The notes below the pieces were generated by a model that was not told where the DNA came from, searched no databases, and was given only the letters and a program-made list of their open reading frames with translations. Shown piece after piece: positions 60,970 through 64,000 of a DNA stretch of 64,000 bases (position 1 is its first letter; the number at the start of each line of letters is the position of its first letter). Both the position numbers and the translations under genes were made by a program. Location: assembly GCA_023091665.1 (NCBI GenBank), contig JALJCQ010000012.1, positions 3,596,001 to 3,660,000 on the forward strand, in the 5' to 3' direction. The stretch is from Pythium myriotylum (lineage: Eukaryota; Oomycota; Peronosporomycetes; Pythiales; Pythiaceae).

Positions 60970-63900
60970 ACGCACAGACGATTCCTGCGTCCACTCCGAT
61001 CCCTCGGAAGGATGTGATCATCCACCGGATGTCCGGCGCGAAGAAATTCAGTTCTCTCGACTTGGTCGACGGTTATTACCAAGTGCTCATGGAGCGTGGG
61101 GACATCCCCAAGACTGCCGTCAGTACGCCGAGCGGCATGCTCTGGGAGTGGCTCGTGATGCCACAGGGGCTGTCGAACGCCCCAGCGACGTTCAATCGCT
61201 TGGTGACCCATTTGTTCCGTCCCCTGCGAGCGTTCGCACAGACGTACTTCGACGACATCTACGTCCACACGAAGCCGGAGCCCAGTCGTGATTTGGATAC
61301 GCTCCATGAGGATCACCTCCGCCAAGTTCTCGAATGCCTCGAGGAGCATAAGCTTTATGCCAACTTGGATAAGTGTATCTTCGGTGCCGAAGAGATCCCA
61401 GTGCTTGGGTGTTTCGTCGGAGTCGACGGTGTTCGGGCGGATCCCGAGAAGGTGAAGGCAATTGCCGAGTGGCCATCACCACGGTCCGTGAAGGACCTAC
61501 GCAAGTGGTTGGGTCTCGCCAACTACTTGCACCGGTTCACGAAGAACTACGCCGAGATGGCTCGGCCGCTGACTCAGCTGCTCAAGAATGACGTTGAGTG
61601 GTCGTGGTCTCACGACACGGAAGCTGCCTTCCAAAGGATCAAGGAGAATCTCCTCCAAGCGCCGATCCTGGCGTTGCCGGATGACTCCGCTCCGTATAGC
61701 GTCGTCTGCGACGCCTCCGATTATGCGATCGGCTGTGCACTTCTGCAGAAGGACCACGATGGTCACGAGAGAGTCATCTCGTATCAGTCTCGCCAGCTCC
61801 AAGCGGCCGAGAAGAACTATCCAGTTCACGACAAGGAGTTGTTGGCGATGAAGTACGCCCTGGTGAAATTCCGCGTTCACCTTCTCGGCGCGTTGCCGTT
61901 CGTGGTCTACACAGACCATGCGTCTCTACGCACGGCGACACAGTCCCCGCACTTGTCGCCGCGAATGGCTCGCTGGTTGTCATTCTTTTCAGAATACAAC
62001 TTTACTGTTGAGTACAAGCCGGGTCGGCTCAACGTGCTGGCGGACGCACTCTCTCGGCGTCCCGACTACGAGATGAACCATCTCACATCAGTTGCTTCTG
62101 ATGTCTACGACTTGATTCGTGACGCAGGCGACGCACAATGTGCGGAGATCATTCGTGCTCTCAAGTCGTCCGACTCGGAGAAGTCTATCTCCCCTCGTGT
62201 TCGAGCCCGACTCCATCGGTACACGTTCGAAGACGGCCTCCTGAAATATCAGGTCTCGAACAGCGAAGAAGCTCGCGTTGTCGTTCCTGCAGACGACGAC
62301 CTGCGATATGTGATCGCGCATGGTGCCCACGACGCACCTGGTGCTGGCCATCTTGGCCGTGAGAAGACGTACGCGCTTCTCAGCCCAAGGTTTTGGTGGC
62401 CCAAGATGTACAAGTGGGTGTCGCGGTATGTCCGCACGTGTGACGTCTGTCAACGAGTGAAGCCAAGTGCACACTCTCAGGCTCCGCTTCAGAGCTTGCC
62501 TGTCCCCAGCGACTGCTGGCACTCAGTGAGCATGGACTTCTTCTTTGGCATGCCAAAGACGTCCGCTGGGCACAATGGTGTGCTGGTCTTTGTTGACCGT
62601 TTGTCCAAGATGGTGCATCTTGTTCCGGTTTCGGATACCTGCACAGGTCTCGACTGTGCTCGACTTTTCGTCGACACCGTGTTTCAACTACACGGTCTCC
62701 CCGACTCAATCGTATCGTATCGGGATCCCAGGTTCACTGGTGATTTCTGGGAAGGTCTCTTCCAGATCCTGGGCACCAGGCTCGACATGTCGACGACGGA
62801 TCATCCGGAGACCGACGGTCAGACCGAGCGCACCAACCGCGTCGTCGAGGATATCCTCCGCTCGTATTGTGCGAGTGACCCACTCTCGTGGTGCGACCAC
62901 CTCCCCATGGTGGAGTTCGCCATGAACAACTCTATTCATGCCTCGACAGGTCTGTCGCCGTTCTACGTGAACGGGTTGAGACACCCAGCGCTGCCGCTCT
63001 GCCTCATGGGCAGTTCCCAGTCTGGTAGGGGAGGGGCTCGGCAATTACTTGCCTCCCAGTTGGAAGGTGTTTCCAAGTCGGCGGAGCGCCGCAAGATCGA
63101 CGAGTTCTTGTCGACACATGTGAACGTCATCACCCGCGTGCGTGACGCGATGGCAGCTGCCCAAGATGTTCAGAAGGAACAAGCCGACAAACACGGTCGG
63201 AAGAACACGCATGTGTTCCAGCCAGGCGACTATGTGCTTGTTAGCACGAAGAACCTGTCTCAGAATGCTGTGTCCAGCTTGGGCAGCTCAAAGCTGCTCC
63301 CGAGATATATCGGCCCGTTCAAGGTGTTGAAGCGGAGTGGAAACTCCTACAGGGTCGACCTGCCAACATGGTTGCAGACGCACCCGACGTTCTACGTCGG
63401 CTTGCTCAAGCCATATCTCCGCCCTGATGGAGATGCATCAGACGAAGAGTCGTCGGAAACAATTCCAAGCGGAGTTGCCGCCGATATGCAACCACACACA
63501 GTCGCCCACGAGAACGTGCCAGTCACGGATGGTTCCTCCAGCGACTCTCTCGCAGTGCAGGGTTCTGCAAGTGGCGTGGTTCACCCACACAGCGAAGCGC
63601 CAAGACGCTCTGCACGGCTTGCTCAAGCTCGTCGAAGTCCGACATGGTCGTCAAATGCGACCGCAGCGTCGTCAATACGACGTCGGGTTACGTTTGCTGA
63701 ACCCGAAGGAACACGTCAGGTCCCCGACACTGGTGTCAAGACCAGAAGGAAAGCGCTGCGACCGGTGCGCGCTCCTTTGCCTGTGATCGACAGGAATGGC
63801 GAACGCCATTATCACGTCGAGTCTCTCGACAGTGTGCGTGTGCACAATGGCGTCCGCCAGCTCTTGGTTAAGTGGCTTGGATATCCAAGCAACCAGAGCT

Positions 63901-63986
63901 CCTGGGTTGATGAGAATATTCTCAGGCAAGATTGCTCTGATCTTGTTCGCGCATGCGAACATGATCATCCTGGATGGTTCCAGTAG
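60708..63986 (+). CDS. Gypsy D RT-RNase H-integrase, 1092-codon frame
   Basis: Same domain layout as the C product: RT YFDDIYVH near 180, RNase H DASDYAIG, integrase SMDFFFGMP, chromodomain LVKWLGYPSNQSSWV. The second catalytic integrase Asp is Tyr (codon 62718-62720). Visible differences from C are His for Arg in the DTEAAF region, Asn for Ser in KESLLQ, Asp for Gly in DLIRGAGD and Pro for Ser in QARRSSTW. Confidence 0.9.
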   Translation: MPQQEPAGGLPPDRGVRHEIKLKPGSSYATVRQWALPAEQSDFIDEFFAKKAKADLVRESVSPHSAPTFCVRKPNGKWRIVHAYNKLNAQTIPASTPIPRKDVIIHRMSGAKKFSSLDLVDGYYQVLMERGDIPKTAVSTPSGMLWEWLVMPQGLSNAPATFNRLVTHLFRPLRAFAQTYFDDIYVHTKPEPSRDLDTLHEDHLRQVLECLEEHKLYANLDKCIFGAEEIPVLGCFVGVDGVRADPEKVKAIAEWPSPRSVKDLRKWLGLANYLHRFTKNYAEMARPLTQLLKNDVEWSWSHDTEAAFQRIKENLLQAPILALPDDSAPYSVVCDASDYAIGCALLQKDHDGHERVISYQSRQLQAAEKNYPVHDKELLAMKYALVKFRVHLLGALPFVVYTDHASLRTATQSPHLSPRMARWLSFFSEYNFTVEYKPGRLNVLADALSRRPDYEMNHLTSVASDVYDLIRDAGDAQCAEIIRALKSSDSEKSISPRVRARLHRYTFEDGLLKYQVSNSEEARVVVPADDDLRYVIAHGAHDAPGAGHLGREKTYALLSPRFWWPKMYKWVSRYVRTCDVCQRVKPSAHSQAPLQSLPVPSDCWHSVSMDFFFGMPKTSAGHNGVLVFVDRLSKMVHLVPVSDTCTGLDCARLFVDTVFQLHGLPDSIVSYRDPRFTGDFWEGLFQILGTRLDMSTTDHPETDGQTERTNRVVEDILRSYCASDPLSWCDHLPMVEFAMNNSIHASTGLSPFYVNGLRHPALPLCLMGSSQSGRGGARQLLASQLEGVSKSAERRKIDEFLSTHVNVITRVRDAMAAAQDVQKEQADKHGRKNTHVFQPGDYVLVSTKNLSQNAVSSLGSSKLLPRYIGPFKVLKRSGNSYRVDLPTWLQTHPTFYVGLLKPYLRPDGDASDEESSETIPSGVAADMQPHTVAHENVPVTDGSSSDSLAVQGSASGVVHPHSEAPRRSARLAQARRSPTWSSNATAASSIRRRVTFAEPEGTRQVPDTGVKTRRKALRPVRAPLPVIDRNGERHYHVESLDSVRVHNGVRQLLVKWLGYPSNQSSWVDENILRQDCSDLVRACEHDHPGWFQ

Positions 63987-64000
63987 GTGGGGCCGACCAC

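Larger units (their letters stand above)
58085..64000 (+). mobile_element. Gypsy LTR retrotransposon D, cut by window end
   Basis: 5' LTR 58085-58393, gag, protease, then RT-integrase ending at 63986. The 3' part and LTR lie outside the window. Practically identical to element C but reversed. It has the same defects (Tyr in the integrase triad, protease/RT frame break), so both copies come from one defective source. Confidence 0.95.

Noticed and set aside
1..64000. CRISPR arrays, tRNA or rRNA genes
   Set aside because: No regularly spaced short repeats with unique spacers and no cloverleaf or rRNA core sequence were recognised; a covariance-model scan was not possible here.

Overview
The window looks like an oomycete genome (Phytophthora/Pythium-type stramenopile). 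The evidence is compact genes with few short introns (about 50-160 nt), an ankyrin-Roc-COR gene without a kinase, a catalytically dead trypsin-fold protein of the glucanase-inhibitor type, and a dense mix of Gypsy, Copia, MULE and LINE sequence. No tRNA, rRNA or CRISPR array was recognised. The species cannot be named from sequence alone.

Gene-rich left third (1-18.8 kb): a mitochondrial PPR-like protein (+), a DHHC palmitoyltransferase (-, tail-to-tail with the first gene), an ankyrin-type repeat protein (+), a PX-like protein (+), a spliced thioredoxin (+, 128 aa), a five-exon zinc-finger protein with an 8-nt microexon (-), an ankyrin-Roc-COR (Roco) gene whose ankyrin repeats lie one per 99-nt exon in a recent tandem array (+), and a secreted dead serine-protease homologue (+). 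Two smaller relics sit between them: a decayed protease C-terminus, and a 309-bp duplicate of the first exon of the zinc-finger gene.

Nested retroelements (18.86-33.07 kb): Gypsy B (+, 488-bp LTRs, TSD TAGAC, one intact 1575-aa polyprotein) carries Gypsy A (-, about 313-bp LTRs) inside its 5' LTR. Gypsy A has two stop codons and a shortened gag, but its LTRs look identical. It also has a 551-aa antisense ORF between the 3' LTR and the integrase.

Middle (33.1-44.35 kb): gene-poor. It holds a LINE RNase H relic, a polytopic membrane protein flanked by diverged inverted arms, a 5'-nucleotidase broken by two frameshifts, and scattered hairpins.

Right end (44.35-64 kb): two nearly identical Gypsy elements lie in opposite orientation, C (-, complete) and D (+, cut by the window end). 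They enclose a degenerate Copia element that is itself interrupted by a MULE with an RS-rich transposase. The target-site duplications fit only if the 6.55-kb segment between C and D has been inverted by recombination between the two elements.

The host genes show no shared pathway. The transposons form layers: Copia first, then MULE, C and D inside it, then the inversion; and B first, then A inside it.
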